From assembly GCA_002102555.1 (NCBI GenBank), contig MCFL01000259.1, positions 1 through 34,163 of the forward strand: 34,163 nucleotides of DNA, in the 5' to 3' direction. Below are positions 1 to 10,089 of this stretch, in pieces; within the stretch, counting starts at the first letter, position 1, and each line of letters starts with the position of its first letter. A program made the position numbers and the translations under genes. The notes beneath the pieces were generated by a model. It was not told the DNA's origin and ran no database searches. It saw nothing but the letters and a program-made list of their open reading frames with translations. Origin of the DNA: Catenaria anguillulae PL171 (lineage: Eukaryota; Blastocladiomycota; Blastocladiomycetes; Blastocladiales; Catenariaceae).

Positions 1-579
1 CGGATAGGGTCAACAGGCGACGATTCGCAAGACCCATGCATATGGTTGTGATGATAGGGGGTCCGTGTGCTGACAACGAGTCGCGAACGATAAAGCCGAT
101 CTCGGACCACACCCACCACGCGCATTGCCGGCTGCTGAATGACGTGCGATAACCAGCGAGCGGCCATGGTGCGCAATGAATTGCCTGGTGTCATTTTCTA
201 ATCAAATTCAAGTTCAAGCTGTTGGTGGCCCAGACTCGGTACGACGCGGCATTCAACGCTTACCTGGCGCTTGGCGGTATGGAGTGTCGCCCGGCGCGGT
301 TCCCACGCTCTCAACAAGAAATTTACATATGCATCGTCATCGGGTTAAGATAGACACTCAAGCAATTCATTTTCACACGCACACTCATTCACGATCACAT
401 ATCATGCCGTCGAATATGATTCTGCCCAACTCAGCGGGCAGCGACACCGATGCCACGACTCGACGATCATTGTTGTCGTCGCCAGCAGATGCTAAACAAG
501 CAACAGGTCCAACGGTTCTCGAGACGGCTTGTTTGCTGGATGCTGTCGACGGTTGCCCATGCGACCGCAGTCTACATTC
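1..579. other. Upstream region, no gene recognised
   Basis: I see no convincing coding exon here. Open frames on both strands are short, have no recognisable motif and show no third-position bias. The stretch may hold the promoter or 5' leader of the plus-strand gene that begins near 580, or the tail of an upstream gene outside the window. Confidence 0.5.
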
Positions 580-1761
580 ATGGCCATCACGGTTGCACAC
601 GATTCCAATCTACCTGCGGCTCCGAGTCTGGAACCGAGTGTTTCTCACATCGCGCAAGACTCGCTGTGGCCACTTTTCAACACTCGGGTCATCTCGTACG
701 ACTTCAATCTCGCTGCTCCGAGCCAGAGTCAGAGTCAGAGCCAGGGCAGCTCCCAGCAAACCATACCTGTCGCCGCGACCATGAGTTTCACCAGTTTGGC
801 GGTCCCATTATTGCTTGCACTCGTCGATCAGCTCGCGCAGGCCGCTGCCGCGCTCCTCCTCACCGACTATCAGCGCCGGCTGCCCGTTTCAGGTGATTTC
901 GGGGATGCCAAGCCGTCCGAGAATGGAATTAGGAGCCCGTTAAATCATCATATGCTCATGATGGCCCCAATGATTGCCCTCTCGTCTGCAGCCACGAGTG
1001 CCGCGTTATCGACCGTTGCTGTTGCTGGTTGCGAGTCATTCTTCTTTGTGCCCTTGTTGACATTGAGGGCTTTGACGAGCTTGATTCTCGACTCGTCCGC
1101 CACTGGTCAGCTCGATCATGAAGAGAGAGAGGGTTGCTCATCTGTGATTGGAGTGTTTGCCGCCATTGGTGTCGCTGGTCTGTGCGTGCTTTCGTCGCTG
1201 TCGGCGCCGCTTGGCACATTGTGGGCTCTCCCTGTGTTGGCTGCTCTCTCTGTCGTCGGTCCATGGCTGCAAAATGTGTTTGAAGCTGACAGCTCACGGA
1301 CGCGCTTGTCGTTATCGCTGGTTCATATTTTCTTCACCTGCAGTGTAACAGGCGGACGGGATCACTCACGCTTTTGCGCAATGGTTTTGAACAGGTGTCT
1401 GCCATCATCTTGGCCAACCTCCTCAACGTGGCCGACAGTTCATTTAGCGTGCTTTCGGCAGTGCCGACCACTGGACTCGTGCTCTTTTCGCTTGTCTCGC
1501 TCGTCACAGCAGTTGCCGCTGCAAACATCAGACCAACGGGCTCAGAATCAGCCCAGTTCCTCGACTCGCCAGTTGCTTCTGATGCCTTTGCATTCGTTGC
1601 GCTCGGTCTCGTTGGTTGGAGCGATTACCATCACTTCGGCTTGGACAAGGACAGCGTACATTGTGGTTTTCGGGTCGTATGTGCTTGTCCACGGAGCCAA
1701 CTCACTTCGAGACAGCCCCTGGGTTCATCATGGCAAGCACTCGTCAATCACCTCACCGTAA
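580..1761 (+). CDS. Multi-pass membrane protein of unknown family (or N-terminal part of the next gene)
   Basis: A hydrophobic coding region with several likely membrane segments. The reading frame is open from about 529. ATG 580 (context ttcATGgcc) or ATG 781 (MSFTSLAVPLLLALVDQ) are the best starts, and the first adds a Ser-Gln repeat around 721-747. Hydrophobic blocks lie at about 781-870, 955-1080 and 1150-1330. The coding signal then moves frame. A 50-base intron 1345-1394 (gtaaca...gaacag) joins the two frames in phase and continues into more hydrophobic sequence (FSVLSAVPTTGLVLFSLV). The end is unclear. Either the frame returns to the one stopping at 1761, 32 bases before ATG 1794, or a 114-base intron (about 1656-1769) fuses this region in phase to the glycosyltransferase downstream. 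I do not recognise the family. Substrate and organelle are unknown. Confidence 0.5.
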   Translation: MAITVAHDSNLPAAPSLEPSVSHIAQDSLWPLFNTRVISYDFNLAAPSQSQSQSQGSSQQTIPVAATMSFTSLAVPLLLALVDQLAQAAAALLLTDYQRRLPVSGDFGDAKPSENGIRSPLNHHMLMMAPMIALSSAATSAALSTVAVAGCESFFFVPLLTLRALTSLILDSSATGQLDHEEREGCSSVIGVFAAIGVAGLCVLSSLSAPLGTLWALPVLAALSVVGPWLQNVFEADSSRTRLSLSLVHIFFTCSVTGGRDHSRFCAMVLNRCLPSSWPTSSTWPTVHLACFRQCRPLDSCSFRLSRSSQQLPLQTSDQRAQNQPSSSTRQLLLMPLHSLRSVSLVGAITITSAWTRTAYIVVFGSYVLVHGANSLRDSPWVHHGKHSSITSP

Positions 1762-1793
1762 CGACGCAGAGTCAGTCAAGCTCCATCCGCCGG

Positions 1794-3746
1794 ATGCTCA
1801 TCCGCCTCGCATCTCTCTTCACCTTTGGTCTCGTCATATCAGACATTCACTCTGTCGTTCTCTCCGTCTCCAAGTCGACTGAAATCGAACCACCCGTCAT
1901 TCCATCGACCCATATCTATCGAGAGCCGTCACCAGCTCACCTGACCTACGCAAACCCAAACAACTTGGACCCGCGCTACGACTTTGCCGGCACGCTCCTT
2001 GTGGACCCATCCATTGCATACACGCCACACCACGGCCGCAAATCTGCTCGCGTGTTTGCCCTCAATGCAACCGACTCGGCTGCGACGGACCCTGACGACC
2101 GCGTCACCTTCCAAGTGCGAGTTCCCACGCTTGACAAATGGCCCGAGCGGCCATGGGACGTCATTGCACACAACTTTGGATGGACCAAGAAGGCGTTTGG
2201 TCACCCGGCATTGCTTCCGAGTCAAGAACGACAAGGCGCGACGACGACCATGGAGCACTTGGCGATGGGTATGGCTGTCATGGACTCGCAGAGTGTTACG
2301 ACGGCCTTGGCGAATGTGGCCTTTGCAGCAGGGACATTTGCAGCTGCGACCAAGATCGATTGCCAAGTGTTTTGGTCGGGCGAGGAGGATCCGATCGCTA
2401 TGCGTGGCAAGCACAGCACCTTTGTCAAGTCGTTCCAAGCCATGGTCAAGGGAACGGCCATCAGAGGGCCGGTGGTCATGAAAGGCGACCCGAACCAGCC
2501 CGAGCAGTCAAGGGACATGATGGTGCGTCCTTCAGTTGAATACGCCGAGTCATTCTGCTGCTGCCGTGTCAATTGTCGGCTTATACGATCCTTCAACCGA
2601 GCATTATAATAGTTTTTCAAAATGCTGCCGTACATGTTCCTGACGTCCCGTCCATCGACACGTTGGTTCTTGCTCGGCACCGACGCCACCATCTGGTTGC
2701 CTGGCAATGTGCTCGCCTTCCTCAATACGCTTCCCATTGACCCGTTGCACGTTCCCGCATTCTTTGCCGACCCTTCGCCTCGCACGCAGTCCATTGCTGG
2801 GGGTGGCATCATCATTTCATACGCACTCGCCAAACTGGTCCACCAACACGCCGACCTGTCTTGCTCATTCGCGGCAATGATGGAAACGGGCAAGCGTGGA
2901 GACGACATGCTTCGCGAGTGCATTGACCGCATCATGCGCCTGTCCTATTCATCCCATCCTCATGGTCGTACAAACGAGGATCATGCCAATGCGACCACCA
3001 CGGGCACAGGCATGGACAACTCGCCCTCGCCCCCGCTCTCGCTCAGCAAGCATCATCAAGTTCGCACGCTGACGCGGTTGCCCATGTTCAACTCGATTGA
3101 CATGCACAACACTCGCGACGGAATCGACCTGCTCGCTCTGAGCGGCTCCGCGTACCTCGCTGCTCGCTTATCACGCGCAGCACCCTTTACGCTGCACAAC
3201 CTGCTCGCTCTTCCACCGGCCCAGTTTGGCGTGTACAACCGCCGGTACGGTGCATACAAGCTCTGGCACCTTGTTTCGCGGCTACCAGGGGCACTCCAGT
3301 TTCGCCGGTTCTTTATTCACCTGGACCCGCACCATCACGGGACGGCCGTCTTCACGTATGGCCTGAGCGTGCGCGTGTACGAAATGAAGGTGGAGTCACT
3401 GGACCACACGGTGGATCTGGACAACAAGCACTTGCCCGTGGGCCAGGTGGGCGGGATCGAGTGGGTGCTTGATGAAAAGATTGAAGATGTGCCGATTGGG
3501 ATCAAGGACGGGAGTGTGGACATGCACGCCGAGTCAAACTGGCCGCACAGGCACAGTGACTATGAAGAGTATTGGCTGGCCGAGGTGGACGAGCGCGACA
3601 ACAAGATGGTGTATGTGTGTGAGCGGTTGAGGCGCAAGTTTATGTTGCAGGTCAAGTGTGCTGGCACTGGCACTGGCACTGGCATGGGAGCGACCGCTGA
3701 GTCTGCCTTGCCCATGTTCGACATGCAGTGCCCGGCGGTTGTTTGA
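1794..3746 (+). CDS. Fringe-like glycosyltransferase (GT31/DUF604-type), type II membrane protein
   Basis: Probable Golgi glycosyltransferase of the Fringe/core-1-galactosyltransferase superfamily, expected to move a sugar from a nucleotide sugar onto a glycoprotein or polysaccharide. Two exons, 1794-2522 and 2613-3746, are joined in phase over a 90-base intron (gtgcgt...taatag) that contains a stop codon, giving about 620 residues. ATG 1794 begins a hydrophobic signal anchor (about residues 4-26) and a lumenal stem. The catalytic region starts after the intron: a block ending RWFLLGTDATIW matches the RWFVLGDDDTVFF segment of DUF604/Fringe enzymes. It is followed by AGGGIIISYALAKLV (family AYGGGGFAISYPLA) and FTLHNLLALPPAQF (family VSLHHLDYVDPIFP). 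The usual DDD metal site reads T-D-A here (D267), so metal use may differ. A GTGTGTG repeat near the C-terminus comes from a GGCACT microsatellite at 3660-3685. Family membership rests on motif resemblance seen by eye. Confidence 0.68.
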
Positions 3747-3817
3747 TGGGCTTCACGCTTTCTTATTGAGCAACAATATACACAGTACAAGATGCATGAC
3801 ACATGTTGGAATGCAAT
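3747..3817. other. Short convergent intergenic region
   Basis: Seventy-one bases separate the stop codons of the glycosyltransferase (plus) and the JmjC gene (minus). It is A+T-richer than its flanks and probably holds the 3' processing signals of both. No clear AATAAA is visible, so the polyadenylation sites are unassigned. Confidence 0.5.
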
Positions 3818-5479
3818 CTACCCAAACAAGGAAAACACGGCCCCACCTTGTTCCCTTTCATCCCCCACAATTGTATCCCAAAGTGTCCCACCAATCTTGC
3901 CCTCCTTCTCCACGACCACGGCACTCTTCCTGACCCGCTCCTTTTCCTCCACGTCCCGTTCAAACTCGGTCACAATGCTCATCACCTCCTCATCCTGGGC
4001 CTTATGCTCCTTCAATCCCGCCACAAAGTTCTCGTACAACCTGCCGGCATCGACCCCGCAACACATGCCCGCGGCAGCGGCAGTCGCACTGGTCTCGGCC
4101 GACTCAACCATTTGGGCATCGTCGGCATTGCCATACCCGCTGACCATGCCGCGCGACGTGCGCAAAAACTCGAGCACGGCCCGCAAGTTGGACACACTGA
4201 CGTAATTCTGGGTAAATGCGATCGAATCCTCCAAATTGATCACCGTGTGCCACCATCCGTGAGGGACAAACATGACCTCGCCCTTGCCGCACACGCCCCA
4301 CACGCCACCCTTGAGCCCCAGGTCGCGTGTCCGTGGCATCCAGTTGAGCCACCAGTCGACGAGCGAGTTGGGCGTGCTGACTTGGGCGCCATCGGCAGAT
4401 GGGAACACGCCAGGTGGGACAACGTCGGGCGGGTACATGATCCACAGCTTGCTACCCGTGATGACGGCGTTCCAGGCCGATGTCATGTTTGGGTCCTTGT
4501 GGTGCGTTGAGCCTGACCGGATTGGGCCTACAATGAGCCAGGCAAAGTCGGGGCGGGTGGCGCCAAGGACAGAAAACAGGTCGGCTTTAAAGTAGTCGGG
4601 GACAGAGTAGGAGCGAGCGAGTTGCGCGCCAAGAGCGCCTTGGCGTGGAAAGTCCTTGTCAAACAAGTAGACGGGCGATTCGTCAGGTGGGTTCGCGCGT
4701 AGGTACGTGAGGTATTCCGAGAGGGTCAAGTCGGTTGCTTCGGCGCGGAGGCGAAGTGAGCCATAGAGGGATTCGAATTCGGCAAAGGTCGGGTAGGTGG
4801 CAAACGCGGGCCAGTGCGAAATGCAGTCGGTCAGGATGCATGGGGTCGAGGTGGATTCGTAGGTTGTGGCGAAATCCATTGGTGAAGGGTTGGAGACACG
4901 CGGCAATTGGGCGAGAATGCCGGCGTTGGTGTAGGCTTGGCACATGTCGAGCAGGTAGGAAAGCGGTGTCGATGTGTAGATGTGTGGTTGGAAGAGGAGA
5001 TCAGAGTAAAAATGTGGGATTGTGATGTTGAACTCGTCGGGGTTGGCCTTGTCTTGCGCTCCGGCGAGCGAGATGTACGTGTGCCGCCAACTGGGCGGGA
5101 CGAACCGGCGGCAAGCATCCACGGGAAGTGTGCGCCACTTCTCTAGGACCCATGCCTTCCAAATCTCGTCGTACGACCAAAAGGCGAGCCAGGCCTTGGA
5201 GGCTTGCGCGAGGCGGCAGAGCGTGACGGGGTCGTTGACGTATTGGACGAGGAAGGCCAGCACAAACTCGTCGTCAAAGCGGGCAAAAGTGGTGGGGCCG
5301 AGGCCGCGCGTGCGCGTGTCGACAAACCCGGGTGCCGTGCGGGCAAAGAGCAGGTTGCCGAGCGGGCGGATGCCGAGCGGGTGGGGTGGGGTGGGTGGGG
5401 CAGGCGGCAGGGTACGCGACCGCTTGTTCTTGTGGTGGTTGTTCTTGCAATTGATGGCGTTGGCGTTGGCAGAGGTCAT
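3818..5479 (-). CDS. F-box and JmjC-domain protein (JMJD6-like dioxygenase fold)
   Basis: A 553-residue intronless gene for a likely Fe(II)/2-oxoglutarate-dependent oxygenase. An F-box-like helix set lies at about residues 68-116 (DDEFVLAFLVQYVNDPVTLCRL, then KAWLAFWSYDEIWKAWVLEKW), after a basic, proline-rich N-terminus. The JmjC domain covers about residues 215-435. The iron facial triad is intact: H327 and D329 in HHKDPN, and H411 in PHGWWHTVINLEDS. The H-to-H spacing of 84 is close to JMJD6. The block TSAWNAVITGSKLWIMYPP matches the JMJD6 segment TSAWNALVQGHKRWCLFP. The Lys in SKLW is at the place used for 2-oxoglutarate binding in this family. The C-terminal 100 residues are charged and probably coiled. 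F-box plus JmjC architecture occurs in fungi, plants and amoebae; hydroxylase versus demethylase activity cannot be told. Transcribed away from the aminotransferase across a shared promoter. Confidence 0.88.
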   Translation of the reverse strand: MTSANANAINCKNNHHKNKRSRTLPPAPPTPPHPLGIRPLGNLLFARTAPGFVDTRTRGLGPTTFARFDDEFVLAFLVQYVNDPVTLCRLAQASKAWLAFWSYDEIWKAWVLEKWRTLPVDACRRFVPPSWRHTYISLAGAQDKANPDEFNITIPHFYSDLLFQPHIYTSTPLSYLLDMCQAYTNAGILAQLPRVSNPSPMDFATTYESTSTPCILTDCISHWPAFATYPTFAEFESLYGSLRLRAEATDLTLSEYLTYLRANPPDESPVYLFDKDFPRQGALGAQLARSYSVPDYFKADLFSVLGATRPDFAWLIVGPIRSGSTHHKDPNMTSAWNAVITGSKLWIMYPPDVVPPGVFPSADGAQVSTPNSLVDWWLNWMPRTRDLGLKGGVWGVCGKGEVMFVPHGWWHTVINLEDSIAFTQNYVSVSNLRAVLEFLRTSRGMVSGYGNADDAQMVESAETSATAAAAGMCCGVDAGRLYENFVAGLKEHKAQDEEVMSIVTEFERDVEEKERVRKSAVVVEKEGKIGGTLWDTIVGDEREQGGAVFSLFG

Positions 5480-5985
5480 TGTGGCACTGGGTGTTTCTGG
5501 TGTTGATGTTAACGCTGTGGCTGCATGCAGATGTATATCATATGTGTGTCGAGTGCCCTTGCAATTGGAAACTTTGATGAGTCGCGGTTGTCACTTGACG
5601 TGACTCGGCGACGTGACTGGCACTGCAGACAAACAGACACAGACGAACGTTGGTACAGACAAACGAGGCTAGGTCAGCCGACGTCACGTGACCGGTTGAC
5701 TCTTGGCTCCGATCCTTGAGCTTGGCGGATGCGTTCACCACCCCGATGATCGATCACGCGTCCGCCGAACCGAACACGGCGCCGCCACGGTTCCACGTGT
5801 ACGTCCGGCCGGCCCACTCACACACCGGCCCCAACAAAAATCGGAACACTCCCTCTCTTTGATATTTACCGAATTCACTCTGACGAATGGATCCAACGAT
5901 CGAGTATTTATCGTACCGCTGCAATACCCCACCCAGTTGACCGCGCACTCCTACACCCTTTACCCTCAATCACTGCCGTCGCACA
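5480..5985. promoter_or_regulatory. Divergent promoter between the JmjC and aminotransferase genes
   Basis: The 506 bases between the two start codons must hold both promoters. Visible motifs are TGACTC at 5601-5606 and 5697-5702 (the core half of a Gcn4/AP-1 bZIP site), a repeated GACGTGACT pattern near 5597-5619, and a CACGTG E-box inside acgtcacgtg at 5681-5690. A TATA-like gtatttatc lies about 60 bases before the aminotransferase ATG. Gcn4-type control of amino-acid genes is known in fungi; applying it here is inference. Confidence 0.45.
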
Positions 5986-7364
5986 ATGTATCGCCTGCAA
6001 CGCACCCTGGCCACGGCCGCCAATACCCTCTCAACCACGGCTGCGGCCACCGCTGCCGCCCGCACCCGCTGTGTCCCGGCTGCTTCCGCAGTCGCCGCCC
6101 CCCGCACGATTGCGCCCAGGGCCGCTCACTTTGCCTCGGCCGCCTCGTCGCCCGCATCCTTGCAAAACGACATTTCCGTACGTCCACGTCCACGTCCAAG
6201 CGCAGCAACGCCCAATTGCATTTTGACCCACGTTGCTCACCATCTCTCGGAATTTCCCACCCCACCCAGGCGAAAAACTTGCACATCACGCCCACCTCGT
6301 CGCCAAAGCAAATGTCGCCCCTCAAGGACCTGGTCTTTGGCCGCGAGTTCTCGGACCACATGCTCACCGTTGCCTGGGACGCGCAATCGGGCTGGGCCGC
6401 CCCCGAAATCCAGCCATACGGCCCGCTGCACCTCGACCCATCATGCACCGTGTTCCACTACGGCATGGAGTGCTTTGAGGGCATGAAGGCTTACAAGGAC
6501 GCAAAGGGCAACGTGCGCTTGTTCCGACCCGACATGAACATGACTCGGCTTGCCCGGTCGTGCTCCCGGCTGGCGCTGCCCCAATTCAACAAGCAAGAGC
6601 TCGTCGAGTGCATCAAGAAGTTTGTCAAGACGGAACAGCGGTGGATCCCGCAAGAAAAGGGCTACTCCTTGTACTTGCGCCCAACCGTCATTGGCACCCA
6701 ACCCACGCTCGGCGTTGGCCCATCGTCCAAGGCCCTCTTGTTTGTGATTGCCTCGCCCGTTGGGCCCTACTTCAAGACCGGATTCACGGCCGTTTCTTTG
6801 CTCGCCCAGTCGTCGTACGTGCGCGCATGGCCCGGCGGCACTGGCGATGCCAAGGTTGGCGGAAACTATGCGCCCACCATCATGCCCCAGGTCAATGCCA
6901 ACGCGCGCGGGTTCCAGCAAGTGCTGTGGTTGTATGGCGCCAACGACGAGTTGACCGAGGTCGGCACCATGAACTGCTTTGTGTTTTGGACAAACGAAAA
7001 GGGCCAAAAAGAGCTGGTCACGCCGCCCTTGGATGGCACCATTTTGCCTGGCGTCACGCGCGACTCAATTTTGCAGCTCACGCGCGGGTGGGGCGAGTTC
7101 CAAGTCAGCGAGCGCAAGATTTACATGAAGGAGGTTCTGGCGGCAAGCGAGCAGGGGCGGTTGCACGAGATGTTTGGTGCCGGCACGGCGTGCATCGTCA
7201 GCCCAATCAAGCAGGTCCATTACAAGGGCAAGGATATTGTTGTGCCGCTCGACCCAAAGGACCCAAAGGGCCAGGCGGGGCCCTTGACCAAGCGATTGAA
7301 TGAGACCATTTTGGGTATCCAGTATGGCGAGATTCCCCACGAGTGGTCTGTGGTCGTGGATTGA
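5986..7364 (+). CDS. BCAT: Branched-chain amino acid aminotransferase, mitochondrial
   Basis: PLP-dependent fold-type IV aminotransferase that interconverts Leu, Ile and Val with their 2-oxo acids, the last step of their synthesis and first of their breakdown. Exon 1 (5986-6177) gives 64 residues rich in Arg, Ala, Ser and Thr with almost no acidic residues, a clear mitochondrial presequence. The 92-base intron 6178-6269 (gtacgt...cacccag) joins in phase to exon 2 (6270-7364), for 428 residues in all. The frame upstream of exon 2 is also open, which could mislead a gene finder. Family marks: LVFGREFSDHML, FEGMKAYK, RLFRPDMNMTRL, the catalytic lysine K259 in GDAKVGGNYAPT, TEVGTMNCFVFWT, LPGVTRDSIL, GTACIVSP and the closing IQYGEIPHEW. 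These align along the full length with human BCAT2. All key residues I can check are present. Confidence 0.97.
6178..6269 (+). other. GT-AG intron of the aminotransferase gene
   Basis: Donor gtacgt at 6178, acceptor cccacccag ending at 6269, with a possible branch point near tgctcac at 6234-6240. Removing these 92 bases joins the targeting-peptide exon to the catalytic exon in phase after codon 64. The join is supported by the frame change and by homology starting just after it. Confidence 0.85.
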
Positions 7365-7649
7365 GAGCTGATATTTCTTTTTTGATTTTCATGTTTGTTT
7401 GTTGTTGTGTTGCTGTTGTGATTGTATTCGTTTCTTTTCCTCTTGCTCGTTTCTTGAGCCGCTATTCGTCATTTTAAATAATGCAACATCGTTTCGCACT
7501 GTTTCGCATTTTTCCTGCGCCGGTTCGCCCTTTGCACTATCTATCGACGAAACAAAAAAACGCTCTATTGTCCTTGGCGAGAACAATACTGAGGAAGCAA
7601 CACATCCGCGTCAACGCATGTCGTAGTCGAGCAAAGTCGGGGTGAACAT
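7365..7649. other. 3' flank of the aminotransferase, no gene
   Basis: A T-rich stretch directly after the stop codon (long T and GTT runs near 7376-7460) looks like 3' untranslated sequence and 3' processing signals. I see no coding or RNA gene before the LINE remnant. Confidence 0.5.
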
Positions 7650-7689
7650 GCCACCTTGCTTCGCCAACTTCATTGGGGTAACAGATTGC

Positions 7690-8066
7690 CGGGCCCGCCG
7701 TTGGAATGGCGCATGTAGACTGGGAGCGGGTGTGCGAGCGGCGACAATACGACTGCCAGCGTCAAGTGTGATTGCATTTGAGAATGATGGGCGTTATTCG
7801 GTCGACCACGACCTACCAAAACAGATTGGTCGCGCACTCGAGCAACGTAATCGGCCCGCATCCCGTCTACTGAAGCCGTGTCCCCTGGCCGCCGTCTTGG
7901 GAATCAGGTAGATCGATACCGCCTGCCACGCGTTTGGAAATCTGCCGGTTCGTAAACATGTGTTGAAGATCCTGACGAGCGACTCGAGTAGCTCAGTGCC
8001 CGTCGGGGTATGACAGGGTCGATTCGGATAAGGGCAAGTGCATTGCGTATCCCATAAGACAATCAC
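7690..8066 (-). pseudogene. LINE reverse transcriptase fragment
   Basis: The minus strand encodes LVRIFNTCLRTGRFPNAWQ and IYLIPKT, then, after a frame change, ITLLECATNLFW and VVVDRITPIILKCN with in-frame stops. These match the sister LINE (LADLCNACLAARKVPDGWK, IFLIPKT, ITLLECASKVFF, VLVDRMYAVILK) at 13987-13541. This is the fingers part of the RT domain. The catalytic YADD region is absent, so the fragment is inactive. Confidence 0.85.
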
Positions 8067-8169
8067 TGTAAAGAGCTTCTATTGAAAGAGTCGGGCTGTT
8101 GAGTGATCGACAGAACAAAGCTCGGGAAAGATCACAGGTATATGTAAGCGGACAGGCCTCTGATCCCTC

Positions 8170-9475
8170 CATCTATCCAACACGGGACTTGTTGGCAGCG
8201 CCCATGATGGCCTTGCGTTGTGTGCGGGCGGTGTCGGTCGGGCAGACCGATGCTTGGTGGCCGGGGCGCAAGCACATGTTGCAGAGGGGCTGCGTGGGCG
8301 CCGACCAGTGCAGCCTGTTGCCCCTCATAGAGACGCGTAGCGCTTGGGCCGCCTCGGCGTCGGCGGCGGGCGAGAAGCAGACAGACGGTTGCGCGCGTGA
8401 GCCCTTCGCCGCCGCGTGCAAAGTGCACAAACGAGTGGTTGACGCCCGGGATCTGCGCGATTGTCGGGCGGAGGGTGCGGTCGGTCGTATCGCGGGGCAG
8501 GTTGTTGAGCACGAGCGAGTGCGTGCGGAGTGCCTTGACGGCCTTGTGCATCTCGCCGAGGTTGGTTGAGACCATGGCCCAGGCGTTGCCAACCATGACA
8601 TGCTTGAGCGCACGGAGGTTCTTGTTTGCTGTCGCGCCGGCAGCAGAGTTGGCCCACTCGATGCGCCAGAGGGACCGAGCGCCGAGGTTGATCTCGGGCA
8701 TGGGCTGGAGGGTGTACTTGGTGCCGTCGCCGAGGGCGTCCATTGCCGATTCAATCGCGCCGCGTGTGGTGGCGATGGGCATGTGTGACAGTAGGGAGAC
8801 GAGGTCAATGGGGCGGTGCACGCGGTCGTTGCCGCGGTCGGCGGGTTTGTGGGTGGTGGGCCGGATGGTGGGCCGGATGGTGGTCCCGTTGATAGTGAGG
8901 CCGTCGGTGGTGAGCTTTTCCTTGGTGTTGGCATCAAGGACGGCGACAACAAGCGAGCGGGGGTGTGCAGCGATCCACGCCTCCAGCTCGTCTGTGGTTT
9001 TGTTTAGGGGTTTCGGGTTTCGGGTCGCAAAGACGTTTGTCATGTTGGGCGCTTGGGCGGCGGCGTGTTGTTCGGTAGCCTACGGCTTACGGCTGCACGC
9101 GGGCGTCTGGGGCGCGGGCCAGAGTCGGTTGGGGGGCGGGGGCGCTGGTGAGCGCGGCGGCGGGTTGCTCGGTGATTGCTTGAGCACCGGCAAAGGTGGT
9201 GGGGGCGCCCGTGAGGCGGACAAGGGACTGGGGATCCATGTCCATGGACTCTGTGTCAGTGATGACACTGGCGGGCGTCTTGTTAGGCGCGCGGCCAGTG
9301 ACCTCGACAGCGGCCGCTGCCGCGGCCTTCTTGTTGGCGGCGGTCGGGCGGAGGGGGTTTCTTCTGGGTGGCCGGTGGTCGGCTTCTTGGCGACCATGGT
9401 GTAGGCAGGGCGATCTCTGTCGCGGTCGTTTGCTTGTTGATTGTTGTTGTTGAGACCGGTGTCGTCGGGCGACAT
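8170..9475 (-). pseudogene. LINE ORF1 (gag-like, CCHC zinc knuckle), frameshifted
   Basis: Nucleic-acid-binding ORF1 of the LINE. It starts at MSPDDTGLNNNNQQ (9475) with a basic, proline- and alanine-rich N-terminus. The frame shifts near 9080 into MTNVFATRNPKP (9043), a globular part of about 220 residues with a possible RNA-binding fold (LVLNNLPRDTT...). It shifts again near 8380 into a frame carrying CNMCLRPGHQASVC, a C-x2-C-x4-H-x4-C knuckle. At least two frame breaks mean no whole protein is made. The ATG and first codons match the start at 14508 of the second LINE. Confidence 0.78.
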
Positions 9476-10089
9476 GGTCGGGTGGGTTGTAGGTGGGGTT
9501 GAGCGGACGGGAATTGACCTTGGGGTAATTCGGTACGCTGAATTGATTGCCGGGGGTGATAAAGAGCTAAGAGCAATTTTTCCGCGGCAAAAGGGGCCGA
9601 TGATTATTGATTGGTCTAGTGGTAAGATGGATAAGTGTATTGATACCCTACGTGCGCTTCAACGTGCAAGCACGAGGCCAGTCATCTGCCCCAGGAATGA
9701 AATGAAAAACAAGACAAAACAAGGACGGGAAACCAGAGCGACAACACGAGTAATATGGGACAATCAATCCAAACGAGAAAAGAAAGGTGGAGCGACAAGT
9801 CACAACACGAGAGGTACACCCGACAAAGAGCCGCCTCTCACCCAGGGAACACACTGCGGGCTGCACTAGGCCCTAACTCATCTGGTTCTGGCCGTTTCCG
9901 ACGAGGAGCGTCGGTGGAAACAATGAACGGCCGTCCCCCAGTGCACACACAAATCACAAAACAAAGAATGGCCAAAGGAACTTGGCCGCCGAGGGAGCAG
10001 AGAAAAGGGGAGGAGGGTGCGTCGGTGCCGGGCGGCAGGCTCGCGCGGGCGAGGAACAGAGGTGGTGATGGCCACAGCGGTACGTGGGC

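Larger units (their letters stand above)
7650..9557 (-). mobile_element. LINE 1: internally deleted non-LTR retrotransposon
   Basis: Reads right to left. The 5' end is set at about 9557, where its sequence matches the 5' end of the second LINE (14585) and the two diverge outside. From there come a 5' leader, a decayed ORF1 with a CCHC knuckle (9475 to about 8170), and a short reverse-transcriptase piece (about 8066 to 7690). The endonuclease, the first RT blocks, the RT core, RNase H and 3' end are missing. I see several frame breaks. An I-group or Tad-like family is likely because the sister copy has RNase H. The left limit is approximate. Confidence 0.8.

Noticed and set aside
2138-2539. 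Cysteine-rich EGF-like frame inside the glycosyltransferase exon
   Set aside because: It is in a shadow frame. The other frame has the G/C third-position bias and continues into the glycosyltransferase domain.
5703-6269. Extended N-terminus of the aminotransferase in one continuous frame
   Set aside because: The frame is open by chance across promoter and intron. The Arg/Ala-rich presequence from ATG 5986 plus the 92-base GT-AG intron gives a far better protein.
9608-9680. tRNA-like A-box (ggtctagtggtaaga) left of LINE 1
   Set aside because: Only the D-arm resembles tRNA-Pro. No B-box, anticodon arm or pairing acceptor follows.
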